A stretch of DNA of 34,991 nucleotides, taken from the NCBI RefSeq assembly GCF_035916875.1, contig NZ_JAXUHN010000046.1:1-34991 (forward strand). The letters are read 5' to 3'. The notes under the pieces were generated by a model. The model did no database searches and was not told the origin of the DNA. It worked only from the letters and a program-made list of their open reading frames with translations. The translations under genes were made by a program, and so were the position numbers. Position 1 is the stretch's first letter; every line of letters starts with the position of its first letter. Below, one piece after another: positions 16,163 through 24,104 of the stretch. This DNA is from Methylomicrobium sp035916875. GTDB taxonomy: Bacteria > Pseudomonadota > Gammaproteobacteria > Methylococcales > Methylomonadaceae.

Positions 16163-17377
16163 CTATTTCAAAGCAACTTCAAGCCATTCAGCACATCTAG
16201 AATCGTGATATACGTCAGTCATTTTTGAGGATTTGTGACCTAGAAGCCTCTGGGTATCGATGCCTTGATCGCGGTATAAGCGTTCAGCTAGAGATCGCTG
16301 TTCATGGAATGTTGGGGGAGTACCATCCCAGGTCATCCCAGATTTCAAGCGCGCTTTTTGGAATCCTTTGCTCACCGTATTCAAATGAACTGGGTCGCCT
16401 ATTTCCTGGTTGATGCTACGACGGGTGTGATGAACAAGGTGCTGAGAAAGCGCATGCTTTCTGCATCTTGTTACGACATCGCCCAGGCTAGTGTTAATAC
16501 AGTCCAATCGAAGATCAAGCGGTATTTTGATTAATGCGCGTGTCTTTTGCTGTGGGACATGCAAAAAGTCATTCTCAATGAATGCATAGGGCTTGATTGG
16601 ATGAGGTTTTTTTAGAATGTATGCCGAAAATGCCGGCTCCCAGTCAGAGCCACGTTTGAAGCGTGCGAGGGCAATATCTTCCAATCGCTGGCCAGTGAGA
16701 ATAGCTAACAGCATGGAATTTTGCACCCAAGGTTGCATGGACTCCGCGCAATCAAAAATCACTTTCCATGTTTCTAGCGTTAGCCTGGTACGTTTTACTC
16801 GTACCGTTTTATTTTTCGTCATGGTGGCGGGGTTGGTATCCAACTCACCTGCCTGAATGGCTTCGGCAAAAATATCAATCAAAGTCGACCGCATGGCTTG
16901 TGCCATACGCTCTTTCCCAACAGATCGATACGCTTCTAAATTGGTTACGATATCCTTAACCGTGATTCCCTTTATCCCTTTATCGCCAAACATCTCGCAG
17001 AAGCGATTGACTATATGTACCCGTGTGCGAAACGTATTTTGTTTTATCTCACCGGATTTCAAGCGGTCTTGTGTGATCTTGATGTAATCGTCAGCCCATT
17101 TCTTAAATGGAATTCCCAGAGACTTGGCGCGAGGCTGCTCGGTTATAATCAAATCGGATTGATTTGAGGTTTCCGCCAATTGCGCATAAATGGCCGCATT
17201 GAGTTGTTTGGCGCGATTTTTGGCCGCTTGCTCATCTGTCCCAAGCCCCCAAAATCTTCCGCTTCGAGGATCTTTGTATTGGAAGACATGCTTGCCTCGT
17301 CGCTTATCAAACTTACGGTAAAGATTTGGAATTTTGGCTAAATCTCGATTCGTTGTGGATCTTTGGCGAGGCGCCAT
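16163..17377 (-). CDS. int: Tyrosine site-specific integrase of the ICE, 404 aa
   Basis: This enzyme would recombine the element into and out of the LMW-PTP gene. The N-terminus (residues 5-55: NLYRKFDKRRGKHVFQYKDPRSGRFWGLG split over two strands) resembles the lambda Int arm-binding domain. A core-binding domain spans about 90-185. Catalytic residues are Arg231 (TGQRLEDIA), probably Lys278, His358 and Arg361 (HEQRSL), His381 (LLGHKSS) and Tyr390 (MTDVYHD); all are present, so the enzyme should be active. It is followed by attL on its 3' side, and xis lies nine bases upstream. Confidence 0.93.
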   Translation of the reverse strand: MAPRQRSTTNRDLAKIPNLYRKFDKRRGKHVFQYKDPRSGRFWGLGTDEQAAKNRAKQLNAAIYAQLAETSNQSDLIITEQPRAKSLGIPFKKWADDYIKITQDRLKSGEIKQNTFRTRVHIVNRFCEMFGDKGIKGITVKDIVTNLEAYRSVGKERMAQAMRSTLIDIFAEAIQAGELDTNPATMTKNKTVRVKRTRLTLETWKVIFDCAESMQPWVQNSMLLAILTGQRLEDIALARFKRGSDWEPAFSAYILKKPHPIKPYAFIENDFLHVPQQKTRALIKIPLDLRLDCINTSLGDVVTRCRKHALSQHLVHHTRRSINQEIGDPVHLNTVSKGFQKARLKSGMTWDGTPPTFHEQRSLAERLYRDQGIDTQRLLGHKSSKMTDVYHDSRCAEWLEVALK

Positions 17378-17386
17378 AATTGTTGC

Positions 17387-17638
17387 CTATTTGCTCAAAA
17401 TAGCTAAAACCAGTGGATCTACGGGCTGTATTTCCATGTCCACACTAATAGGGATAGTTCGAACAGGTTTTCCAGGCTTATGAAAGACCGCATCGCTTTG
17501 CACAAGCCAGTCACGCCCAACTTTTTGGGCTGGAGGCTTGATATAGCCACTTCTAGCCCAACAACGCAGGGTCTTCATCGTGTAGCGTCCGTCGAATTTT
17601 AACGCATTCCATTTTTCAAGGGGTACTAAATTAGTCAT
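17387..17638 (-). CDS. xis: Excisionase-like DNA-binding protein, 83 aa
   Basis: The small basic protein has a winged-helix excisionase pattern: LEKWNALKFDGRYTMKTLRCWARSGYI, then KVGRDWLVQSDAVF. It would direct the integrase toward excision. It precedes int by nine bases on the same strand, an arrangement typical of lambda-type int-xis modules. Its level could decide when the element excises. Confidence 0.82.
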   Translation of the reverse strand: MTNLVPLEKWNALKFDGRYTMKTLRCWARSGYIKPPAQKVGRDWLVQSDAVFHKPGKPVRTIPISVDMEIQPVDPLVLAILSK

Positions 17639-17689
17639 CTTTCAAGATCTGTCAAGCAATGCTTTGAACATTTTAATTAACAAAATGCC

Positions 17690-17717
17690 TTGGCTAATAA
17701 GTATGAATATCAGCCAA
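17690..17717 (-). terminator. Weak hairpin between flhC-like gene and xis
   Basis: TTGGCT and AGCCAA face each other across 16 bases in an AT-rich 107-bp gap. On the minus strand the stem is followed by GGCATTTTG. It might slow or end transcription leaving the activator operon before xis. The loop is long and the T-run short, so this is tentative. Confidence 0.25.
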
Positions 17718-17745
17718 AGCACTTATATTTTTTATCTTGTTTAAT

Positions 17746-18210
17746 TTAACTTCGGCATATAGCGCAAGGGTGTTGAAATTCATTTATAGTTAATTTCGCA
17801 CTACGACATTTACCGCATCTGGTTAGTTTTAGAATTCCACATGTCGACCATCTTGCAAGCATCCAAGAATCAGAAATATCGAAAACTGGCTTAGATTTCG
17901 AAACAGTCATGATATAGGCTTCATAACGTCGATAGGAGTTAATGCATTTCCTTGAAAACTCGTCATGATTTTCAATACGAAAGAAAAACACAAAAAGCGT
18001 TGCTTCTTTAGCTTTTGAAAAGCTCTTATAAATAAAATTAGGGTTGAATTTTAATGATCCACTTGACGAAGATTTCCCATGCATTTCAAAATAAGCTTTT
18101 CTTAGAATTTTTGCTGATAACCCCGTTTCTTCTGAAATAATATTTATTCTTGCTCCAAGAGACAAAAGCTCTATTGCGAGCGCATAACGATCAACCGTAT
18201 TCAGACTCAT
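17746..18210 (-). CDS. Short FlhC-like transcriptional activator (second pair), 154 aa
   Basis: The N-terminal half, LAIELLSLGARINIISEETGLSAKILRKAY and GKSSSSGSLKF, follows the FlhC pattern in which a helical region precedes a GxxPxG-like turn. The C-terminus carries four Cys as CxxC (132, 135) and CxxC (149, 152), the zinc site of FlhC. FlhC homologues on conjugative elements (SetC, AcaC) activate transfer genes together with an FlhD-like partner. It overlaps the upstream DUF4325-FlhD gene by 20 bases, so the two are made together. It is shorter than FlhC (about 190 residues) and than the other copy here. Confidence 0.72.
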   Translation of the reverse strand: MSLNTVDRYALAIELLSLGARINIISEETGLSAKILRKAYFEMHGKSSSSGSLKFNPNFIYKSFSKAKEATLFVFFFRIENHDEFSRKCINSYRRYEAYIMTVSKSKPVFDISDSWMLARWSTCGILKLTRCGKCRSAKLTINEFQHPCAICRS

Positions 18211-18805
18211 AGACTCCTTCCATATCTATACTACCAATCACATTCAAAAAGGTATCGATCTCATCAGTATTGAAAGCCGCTAATTTAGATGCGAACTCTG
18301 GGGTAAATCGCGGCTCAAAACAAATAACACCTGAACAAGAAATACGGCGAATTTGATCTATATCCATATTGGCTAAAGAATCAATCATTCCAGAACTCAA
18401 GCCAAAAATAATATGAGCGGCTGATGGATCTCTCCTTGAAAGTTCACGCGCTTTTATAAGCAACTCAAAAGTAATATCCGATATATCGCCAAATGCTTTG
18501 GTGTGACGAGCAACTGCTCGATCCAAATATTCAGATGATTTCAAGAACGCTTCTTGATAAGACAAACTAAGTTCGTCTGACACATTCACTAAATCAATTC
18601 TTTTGGTTATGGTTTCGCTTCCAAATTCGAGAATTAATGGAAATAGAAAATCTTGAAAAAATACAGGAGTAGCTTTGTTAATAGCCTCAAAATCGACGCA
18701 GATCACATGGTTTGAATTTAAAAGACGCTCGGTGAGGATACGAGACAATTCAGTACCTTCCGAATTGAGTGTGCCACGCTTAAAAATCTTCTTTAGCACA
18801 ATCAC
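18191..18805 (-). CDS. STAS-like (DUF4325) domain fused to FlhD-like domain, 204 aa
   Basis: Residues 15-95 (VICVDFEAINKATPVFFQDFLFPLI, then KRIDLVNVSDEL) look like the STAS-like DUF4325 fold, in which a DFEG/V strand is followed by SFxDEL. Residues 105-170 (ISDITFELLIKARELSRRDPSAAHIIFGLSSGMIDSLANMDIDQIRRIS) follow FlhD closely (LLLAQRLIxED..A...LG....MxxxLAxLxxxQxxKLA). The rest is unassigned. A STAS-like module on FlhD is unexpected and could bring in a protein partner or a phosphorylation switch. It overlaps flhC-like genes on both sides by 4 and 20 bases. Confidence 0.68.
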   Translation of the reverse strand: MIVLKKIFKRGTLNSEGTELSRILTERLLNSNHVICVDFEAINKATPVFFQDFLFPLILEFGSETITKRIDLVNVSDELSLSYQEAFLKSSEYLDRAVARHTKAFGDISDITFELLIKARELSRRDPSAAHIIFGLSSGMIDSLANMDIDQIRRISCSGVICFEPRFTPEFASKLAAFNTDEIDTFLNVIGSIDMEGVYESEYG

Positions 18806-19491
18806 AGCGCCTCCGAATGAAACACATATTTTGAAAAAATATCGTTGGCGTTTTTGTTGCTACCGTTAAGATTGGGAGCCTTCCATTTTTGCCTTCCAGT
18901 GGTGTCTGTGGCTGAATCACACAATGGACAAAATTTATAAATATCAGGGTAATTCTGGATTGAAACGTAATTAGAATTGCATCGGCCGCAGGTCATTCCT
19001 CCTATATAAGACATCGCAACTTGCTGCCCTATATGCCAGGCACGATTGATGCTTAGCACCTTTGGGTGTTCCCCTACTACTTGTTCATAAAGCGTATATG
19101 AAGAAAGAAAAATTTCGCCCTTGGTTGCATGCTTGCAAGCGGCTTCGATTTCAGCTGATTTTGGATTTTGACGATCCGTATCAGTTGTTTTGAAATGTTT
19201 AATTTTGGATAACGACTGAAAAATGTTGAAGTAGATCGAAGCGTGAAGACAGTTTTGGGGTGACTTCACGATCCAATCCTGGTCATAGGGCAATTGGCCG
19301 GCCTTTGCTCTTTCGCCGTGAATTTCCTTGTGAAATTGAAGTGCCGAAGCTTTGGATATTTGGCATACCGCCCGTACAATCGAAGGGCGACCACCCTTTT
19401 CTATGATGCCTTTAGCAAGATCCAATTTACGTTTCAGTCCTAAGATATCTGTCTCTTTTGGAGTAAGGCGCAAGTGAGATTCCATTATCAT
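18802..19491 (-). CDS. FlhC/SetC/AcaC-like transcriptional activator (first pair), 229 aa
   Basis: The sequence follows FlhC family pattern over its whole length: KRKLDLAKGIIEKGGRPSIVRAVCQISKASALQFHKEIHGE, GQLPYDQDWIV, INRAWHIGQQV, then a zinc-type CxxC pair (Cys168/171 and Cys188/191). The long length fits the plasmid and ICE homologues (AcaC, SetC) better than flagellar FlhC. AGGAG stands just before the ATG, overlapping the end of the FlhD-like gene. With its partner it should form a hetero-oligomeric activator of transfer promoters. Confidence 0.78.
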   Translation of the reverse strand: MIMESHLRLTPKETDILGLKRKLDLAKGIIEKGGRPSIVRAVCQISKASALQFHKEIHGERAKAGQLPYDQDWIVKSPQNCLHASIYFNIFQSLSKIKHFKTTDTDRQNPKSAEIEAACKHATKGEIFLSSYTLYEQVVGEHPKVLSINRAWHIGQQVAMSYIGGMTCGRCNSNYVSIQNYPDIYKFCPLCDSATDTTGRQKWKAPNLNGSNKNANDIFSKYVFHSEAL

Positions 19492-19500
19492 GCCAATCTC

Positions 19501-19776
19501 CTACGCTTGAGTCGTCATCGAGATTGGCAACAAGGCAGCGGCAATACTGGAAGTTATGCCGGCTGGTGTTTGCGTAACTGGGGTTCGAAAAATTGCCCTA
19601 CCGCAGTCGGACAAGCTTTTTATTTCGTCTATCGACAAACTGGATATATTTTCAATCTCTGTATCGTTAAGATTGAACTTCCACATTGCCTCCATAGGAT
19701 TGTGTCGTGCGCATTCTCTAGCCAGCATCAAAAATTGAAAGTTAATGGCTTTCAAATCATCATTTAAAAGACTCAT
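19501..19776 (-). CDS. FlhD/SetD/AcaD-like transcriptional activator (first pair), about 91 aa
   Basis: The core LLNDDLKAINFQFLMLARECARHNPMEAMWKFNLNDTEIENISSLSIDEIKSLSDCGRAIF follows FlhD family pattern (N-terminal strand, then LxLAxxxxRxxPxxAxxxF..). The last 25 residues are not conserved. A TTG at 19782 lies seven bases after GGAG, so translation could begin there; ATG 19776 is the first standard start. It heads the four-gene activator operon, with nine bases before the FlhC-like gene. Its promoter must lie in 19783-20125, opposite the transfer operon. Confidence 0.75.
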   Translation of the reverse strand: MSLLNDDLKAINFQFLMLARECARHNPMEAMWKFNLNDTEIENISSLSIDEIKSLSDCGRAIFRTPVTQTPAGITSSIAAALLPISMTTQA

Positions 19777-20030
19777 AATCAAATCTCATCTCCATATTAA
19801 TTTTGTGTGAATTTTGGCTGAGGCAACAAAAATGCCATAGCTCGAAAAATCACCCAAAAGGGCATCAACCCGCGCATGCCTTGATAATTAAGGCTCCGCG
19901 GCTTCCGTACCCCAATCCTACACAGAAAAAAATTAATGCAAGACCCGCAAAACCCGCGATAAGCGCTGTACTGGAAGAACCAGTCGACAAGATGAAAAGC
20001 CATAGGCAGATGTCGGCAAATGAGGAAGCC

Positions 20031-20074
20031 AAAACGAAAGAGGCCGAAAAACCGCGTCTTTCACCCCGATGAAA
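20031..20074 (+). promoter_or_regulatory. Transfer-promoter element, copy 1 (GAAAGA-N15-TCTTTC)
   Basis: A 44-bp element with the inverted core GAAAGAGGC (20036-20044) and GCGTCTTTC (20054-20062), arms of nine bases with one mismatch and nine between them. It is nearly identical (43/44) to 28290-28333. It ends about 50 bases before the first gene of the transfer operon, with a possible -10 (TAGTAAT) shortly after. It is probably bound by one of the FlhDC-like pairs. The rest of 19783-20125 has no gene I can support. Confidence 0.65.
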
Positions 20075-20125
20075 TAGTAATGTTTCTCGTAAGATTTTTT
20101 CAACGTTACCCGGAGGAAAAAATCA

Positions 20126-20452
20126 GTGAAACAGCAAATCATGATGGTGATGACCGTTATCGCGACGGCATTTGCAGGTCAAAGCCTAGAAGTTCAGGCC
20201 AATAGTAAAAAAGAAGATCAGCCCAGCAGTCTGAGTCAGCAAATGATTCAGAACAGAAAAGATCGGGTCGAAATAGTCAATAGGTCGATCGCTTGTCTGA
20301 ACTCGGCAAAGGACAGCAAGATGCTGGATGCTTGTGTCCATGAAGAACTTCAATCAATCCGTCAATTGATTGACGGTTTTTGCCAGTCCGAATCGGAGGC
20401 AAGTAAGAATTCACCAGACTTCAAACTTTTCTGCGCCAATAGAGGGAAATAA
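20126..20452 (+). CDS. Small secreted protein of the transfer operon, 108 aa
   Basis: The start is GTG 20126 with GGAGG nine bases upstream. The N-terminus is a short signal peptide (MKQQIMMVMTVIATAFAG). The mature part is helical and polar, with three Cys (CLNSAKD, ACVHEEL, GFCQSE) and a fourth near the end (FCANRGK), suggesting two disulfides. I do not recognise the family. It is the first gene after the activator element, two bases before the DUF475 frame, so it may have a part in envelope or pilus assembly. Confidence 0.6.
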   Translation: MKQQIMMVMTVIATAFAGQSLEVQANSKKEDQPSSLSQQMIQNRKDRVEIVNRSIACLNSAKDSKMLDACVHEELQSIRQLIDGFCQSESEASKNSPDFKLFCANRGK

Positions 20453-20454
20453 TT

Positions 20455-21515
20455 ATGCGCAGTTTCTACGGAACCCATGCCATCTTGGCGGTGAGCTTGT
20501 TGACTGTTCTTGTATTGAGTGGAATCAAGGCTGCTTTTTTGGTGCTGGTACTCGCCGTGTTGGAAATAAGCCTGTCTATTGATAATGCTGTCGTTAACGC
20601 CGGTGTTCTGAAGAACATGGAAGAAATTTGGCAAAAACGGTTTTTGACATGGGGGATGCTAATTGCCGTCTTTGGAATGCGCCTGATATTTCCAGTGATG
20701 GTTATGACGCTTGCGACAGGCATGACTACGAACGATGTGGTTTTGCTCGCACTGAATTCACCTGAGCAATATGCAATTCATTTGCATGAAGCCCACCCAA
20801 TGATTGCGTCATTAGGTGGGATGTTCCTGATGATGGTCGGGTTATCGTTCCTCCTTGATGATTCTCGTGACGTATTCTGGGTTGGATCGATTGAAAAACG
20901 GCTTCAAGCGCTCGGCAAAATTGACGCAGTAAACACAACTATAACGCTAGGAAGTTTGTTGGGTATTAGCGCAATAGTGCCTAGCGAGATAAGGATGTCG
21001 GTACTGACCGGTGGGGTCTGGGGGATATTCCTTTTTGGATTAGTTAGCAGTCTGGATAGCTTGTTTGCAGTATCCGATGAACAGGCGTCAATCAGCGAAA
21101 CTGTAAAAAAAGGCGGATTGGTTGCGTTCTTGTACCTGGAGTTGCTGGATGCATCGTTCTCGTTCGACGGGGTGATCGGCGCCTTTGCAATCTCTCAGGA
21201 AGTACAGATCATTACCCTTGGATTGGGAATTGGCGCTTTATACGTTAGATCACTGACAATTAATTGGTTAATAAAGGCGTTCTCGACGAATACATCTATC
21301 TCGAACACGGGGCTCACTACGCCATTCTTGCGCTGGCCATACTCATGTTGACCAGCATCATTAATCAAATACCCGAGGTGATCACGGGGGTTACGGGCGC
21401 CATTCTAATTGGCTTATCTCTTTGGTCATCAATCTCTCATAACAAGCAACAAGCCTTGTTGGCTACACCAGAATCGCTAAAGCAGCGATATCCAAGTCTC
21501 CACAAAAATTCTTAA
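20455..21515 (+). pseudogene. DUF475/TerC-family membrane protein, frameshifted
   Basis: The first frame (20455-21351) gives a multi-helix membrane protein of the TerC/DUF475 group, with LEISLSIDNAVVNAGVLKNM and KRFLTWGMLIAVFGMRLIFPV near the N-terminus and SFSFDGVIGAFAIS near residue 237. The family usually continues with VRSLT..LVxKGxLDEYxYLEHGAHxAI. That continuation is present from about 21264 in another frame (NKGVLDEYIYLEHGAHYAI) and runs to 21515. One base is missing in the AATTAATTGG stretch near 21258-21268. A true mutation, a sequencing error or recoding are all possible. It lies directly before terD. Confidence 0.75.
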
Positions 21516-21535
21516 CCAAAAGCTAGAGGTAAAAA

Positions 21536-22114
21536 ATGGCATTAAGTTTAGTCAAGGGCGGGAATATCAACCTGTCAAAAACAGACGCTTCCTTAAAGAA
21601 CATCGTTGTTGGGCTCGGATGGGATGTTAGAAAAAGCGACCAGGAAATCTTTGATTTGGATGCGTCCATCTTGATGGTTGCAGTCGATGAAAAAGCAAGA
21701 AATGAGAAGGACCTCGTCTTCTATAACAACAAAAAATCAACGTGCGGGGCGGTAAACCATACGGGAGACAACCGAACCGGAGACGGAGATGGGGATGACG
21801 AAACGATCCACGTATTTCTCGACAAGGTGCCGGCCGAGATCGAAAAACTAATTATTTTCGTATCGATTCACGACGCGGAAAAACTCAAACAAAACTTCGG
21901 ACAAGTGCTCAATGCTTTCGTGCGGCTGATCAATAAAGATAGTCAGGAAGAAGTGACCCGGTATGACTTGAGCGAGGCGGAGGATACCGCAATTTACACG
22001 TCAATGATTTTCGGTGAAATCTATCGCTATCAAGGTGATTGGAAATTCAAAGCGGTTGGTCGTGGAGTGAAAGGCGGCTTGGCCGAATTCGCAAGGATGC
22101 ATGGCTTAGCATGA
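21536..22114 (+). CDS. TerD family tellurium-resistance/stress protein, 192 aa
   Basis: The sequence has the complete TerD pattern: VKGGNINLSKTDASLKNIVVGLGWDVR, FDLDASILMVAVDEK, DLVFYNNKKS, the Ca-binding DNRTGDGDGDDETIHVFLD, and LVFSI-like IIFVSIHDAEKLKQNFGQV. Length equals that of TerD. The acidic loop is intact, so Ca2+ binding is expected. GAGG lies before the ATG. It follows the DUF475/TerC gene, recalling ter clusters, but it sits inside a conjugation operon; its stop overlaps the trbI-like start (ATGA). Confidence 0.9.
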   Translation: MALSLVKGGNINLSKTDASLKNIVVGLGWDVRKSDQEIFDLDASILMVAVDEKARNEKDLVFYNNKKSTCGAVNHTGDNRTGDGDGDDETIHVFLDKVPAEIEKLIIFVSIHDAEKLKQNFGQVLNAFVRLINKDSQEEVTRYDLSEAEDTAIYTSMIFGEIYRYQGDWKFKAVGRGVKGGLAEFARMHGLA

Positions 22115-22413
22115 TTACTTTGACCCCAATAAAAATGATGGCTTTTCTTGTTTTTTGTGTCCTCTCTGGTGCTTTGGGCGGCTATTACGCCGCCTCTTTT
22201 TCACCGGTACCGGCTCAAATTGCCATTGTCGACGTGCAGGGATTAGTAAAAAAAGCCGTTGAAAAGAACCAAGCGCAGACGGAAGACGATGCCAAAGCGC
22301 TTATGGCAAAGGTCAAGTCGTCGACCGAAGAGTTAATCCAACGTGGCGTGGTCATTCTTGACGCGCAATCCGTTTTAAGTGCCCCCGAGGAAGCTTATGT
22401 CAACATTGAATAA
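22111..22413 (+). CDS. F-type conjugation protein TrbI-like, 100 aa
   Basis: One membrane helix at the N-terminus (MMAFLVFCVLSGALGGYYAASF) is followed by a periplasmic region with VDVQGLVKKAVEKN and RGVVILDAQSVLSAPEEAYVN. This matches F-type TrbI, a small inner membrane protein of pilus assembly (about 128 residues in F). The ATG overlaps the terD stop by four bases, which sets the start; a longer open frame from 22039 lies inside terD. Its end overlaps the TraF peptidase gene. Confidence 0.7.
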   Translation: MITLTPIKMMAFLVFCVLSGALGGYYAASFSPVPAQIAIVDVQGLVKKAVEKNQAQTEDDAKALMAKVKSSTEELIQRGVVILDAQSVLSAPEEAYVNIE

Positions 22414-22954
22414 CCCAGAACCTATAACGCTGCCAGTATTTATTGAAAGAACCAAATCATTCGGTCCAATTTTGCTTCATCACCTGAAATCTCATGCAAT
22501 TACTTGGATTTTGCTGGTTTCGCTCTACGGGGTGATCCATTCCAACTACCGGCTGGCGATCAATCAGACACCCAGCTTACCTTATTCGCTGTTCCTGATT
22601 TGTCTCGATAAAAAAGTCGAAAGTGGGGGGCTAATTGCATTCAGATGGCATAACGGCGATCCCTATCCAGACGGATACACCTTCACAAAACGATTACTTG
22701 CAGGTCCTGGCGACATCGTGACTAAAAAGGGTAGAGATTTTACCGTCGGCGGTCGGACGCTGGTGGGTAAAGAGGTTGGGTTAAGCCTAAAAAAATTGTT
22801 CCCGAATGACGAGTTGCATGATGGGAAAAATACGATCCAATTAGGTAAGTACTTCGTGGCGGGTGATCACGAATACAGCCTCGATTCCCGATACAACCTC
22901 CTTGGATTAGTAGATGAAAAAGATGTCATTGGCCGGGCCTACCCGATTTTCTAG
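22397..22954 (+). CDS. TraF/TrhF-type S26 signal peptidase of the conjugation system, 185 aa
   Basis: Signal peptidases of this group mature the pilin or other proteins of the transfer apparatus. An N-terminal membrane helix (ITWILLVSLYGVI) is followed by the Ser motif TPSLPYS (Ser60) and the Lys motif FTKRLLAGPGD (Lys98). The C-terminal box YFVAGDHEYSLDSRY is typical of S26 peptidases. GAGG stands six bases before ATG 22397; a GTG at 22379 is less likely. SXT and IncA/C elements carry the same gene just before traW. Confidence 0.85.
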   Translation: MSTLNNPEPITLPVFIERTKSFGPILLHHLKSHAITWILLVSLYGVIHSNYRLAINQTPSLPYSLFLICLDKKVESGGLIAFRWHNGDPYPDGYTFTKRLLAGPGDIVTKKGRDFTVGGRTLVGKEVGLSLKKLFPNDELHDGKNTIQLGKYFVAGDHEYSLDSRYNLLGLVDEKDVIGRAYPIF

Positions 22955-24104
22955 TCGCTTCCTTGCAGTAACGATACTGCACCTGTCGTTCTCATCTGCC
23001 TGGGCGGGTGAGGACGATTTTTTTCTCAAGGAAATACTGAAGCAACAGCAACCTAACATGAATCGTCAATTACCCGATTGGTTAAAAACCAAACCTATGC
23101 ATTTAAACCCCTCCTTGGAAAAACTGCTTAAAGAAGGCAACAAAATGATGGTGCAAGGCGGTACTTCTTTGGAAGAAGACATGAATGGAAAGAGATCGTT
23201 GGCAAAAGCCATTCAGGGGCGTTGGATATTCGTGTCATTCGGAATGCCGACACATGAGTTAAAGGCGGCAGCCGAAGAAGCGGCGGCCACCAAGTCAATT
23301 CTGGTCTTTCGTGGCGTTGAGAAAGACCAGAACACAGGTCTGATTACCAAGAAGCTTTTGCCGATCGTCAAGAACATGAAACCAGTGCCTGGCGCAGTGA
23401 TCGACCCAACATTGTTCACTCGGTTCAATGTGACAGCAGTTCCAACCATGATTGAGACCGATGCTGAAGGGAAAACGCGTAGCGCTCGGGGATTGCCTGG
23501 TTTCAAGTGGCTTAGCAAACAGGAGCCGGGCGATCACGGTCAAAGAGGGCCGATCTACGGCATATTGGAGCCCGACATGATTGAAGAAATTCAACGTCGC
23601 GCAGCCAATATCGATTGGGATAAGCAAAAAACAACCGCAATCGCGAATTTCTGGAAAAACCAAGAGGAATTTAATTTACGACCCGCGGAAAAGAACAAGG
23701 AACGATCAGTTGATATGACCATCGTTTCAACACAGGATATTTTTCATCCCGATGGTCGATTGATTATAAAAAAAGGCGACAGGATCAATCCACAGGCCAT
23801 GATGCCTATGCGACACGCTTATATCGTATTTGATGCAACCAGTCAAAAACAGGTCGCTATCGCCAAGAAAGCCGGCGATGAAATTCTGAAAAAAGGAAAA
23901 CCAGTCATTTATCTGTTTTCGAAGATCGATAAACAGCGTGGATGGGATAACTACAACGAGACTGGCGATTTCATCAATGGACCGTTGTATAAGCTCAACA
24001 AAAGCATTGTGGATCGCTTCAAATTGGAAGTATTGCCAACTGTCATCGAGGGCGAAGGCGATCATGTCGTCGCGAAGGAACTTGCAAGCGGCGAGGTTCA
24101 CTGA
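22914..24104 (+). CDS. traW: TrbC-TraW fusion protein, F-type T4SS, 396 aa
   Basis: A signal peptide (FLAVTILHLSFSSAWA) leads to the periplasm. Residues about 95-180 (GRWIFVSFGMP, ILVFRG, AVIDPTLFTRFNVTAVPTMI) match F-type TrbC. Residues about 205-395 (RGPIYGILEPDMIEEIQ, VSTQDIFHPDGRLIIKKGDRINP, YLFSKIDKQRGWDNY, VLPTVIEGEG) match TraW. F encodes them separately, while SXT/IncA-C-type elements have the fusion. The start overlaps the peptidase gene by 41 bases. It acts in pilus assembly with TraU. Confidence 0.87.
   Translation: MKKMSLAGPTRFSSRFLAVTILHLSFSSAWAGEDDFFLKEILKQQQPNMNRQLPDWLKTKPMHLNPSLEKLLKEGNKMMVQGGTSLEEDMNGKRSLAKAIQGRWIFVSFGMPTHELKAAAEEAAATKSILVFRGVEKDQNTGLITKKLLPIVKNMKPVPGAVIDPTLFTRFNVTAVPTMIETDAEGKTRSARGLPGFKWLSKQEPGDHGQRGPIYGILEPDMIEEIQRRAANIDWDKQKTTAIANFWKNQEEFNLRPAEKNKERSVDMTIVSTQDIFHPDGRLIIKKGDRINPQAMMPMRHAYIVFDATSQKQVAIAKKAGDEILKKGKPVIYLFSKIDKQRGWDNYNETGDFINGPLYKLNKSIVDRFKLEVLPTVIEGEGDHVVAKELASGEVH

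Noticed and set aside
19803..20072. 89-aa open frame between the activator operon and the transfer operon
   Set aside because: Low-complexity composition, no RBS, and it includes the 44-bp regulatory element that recurs at 28290 outside any gene.
22039..22110. Longer N-terminus for the TrbI-like protein
   Set aside because: It lies wholly within terD; the ATGA overlap at 22111 gives a start that yields a clean membrane anchor.
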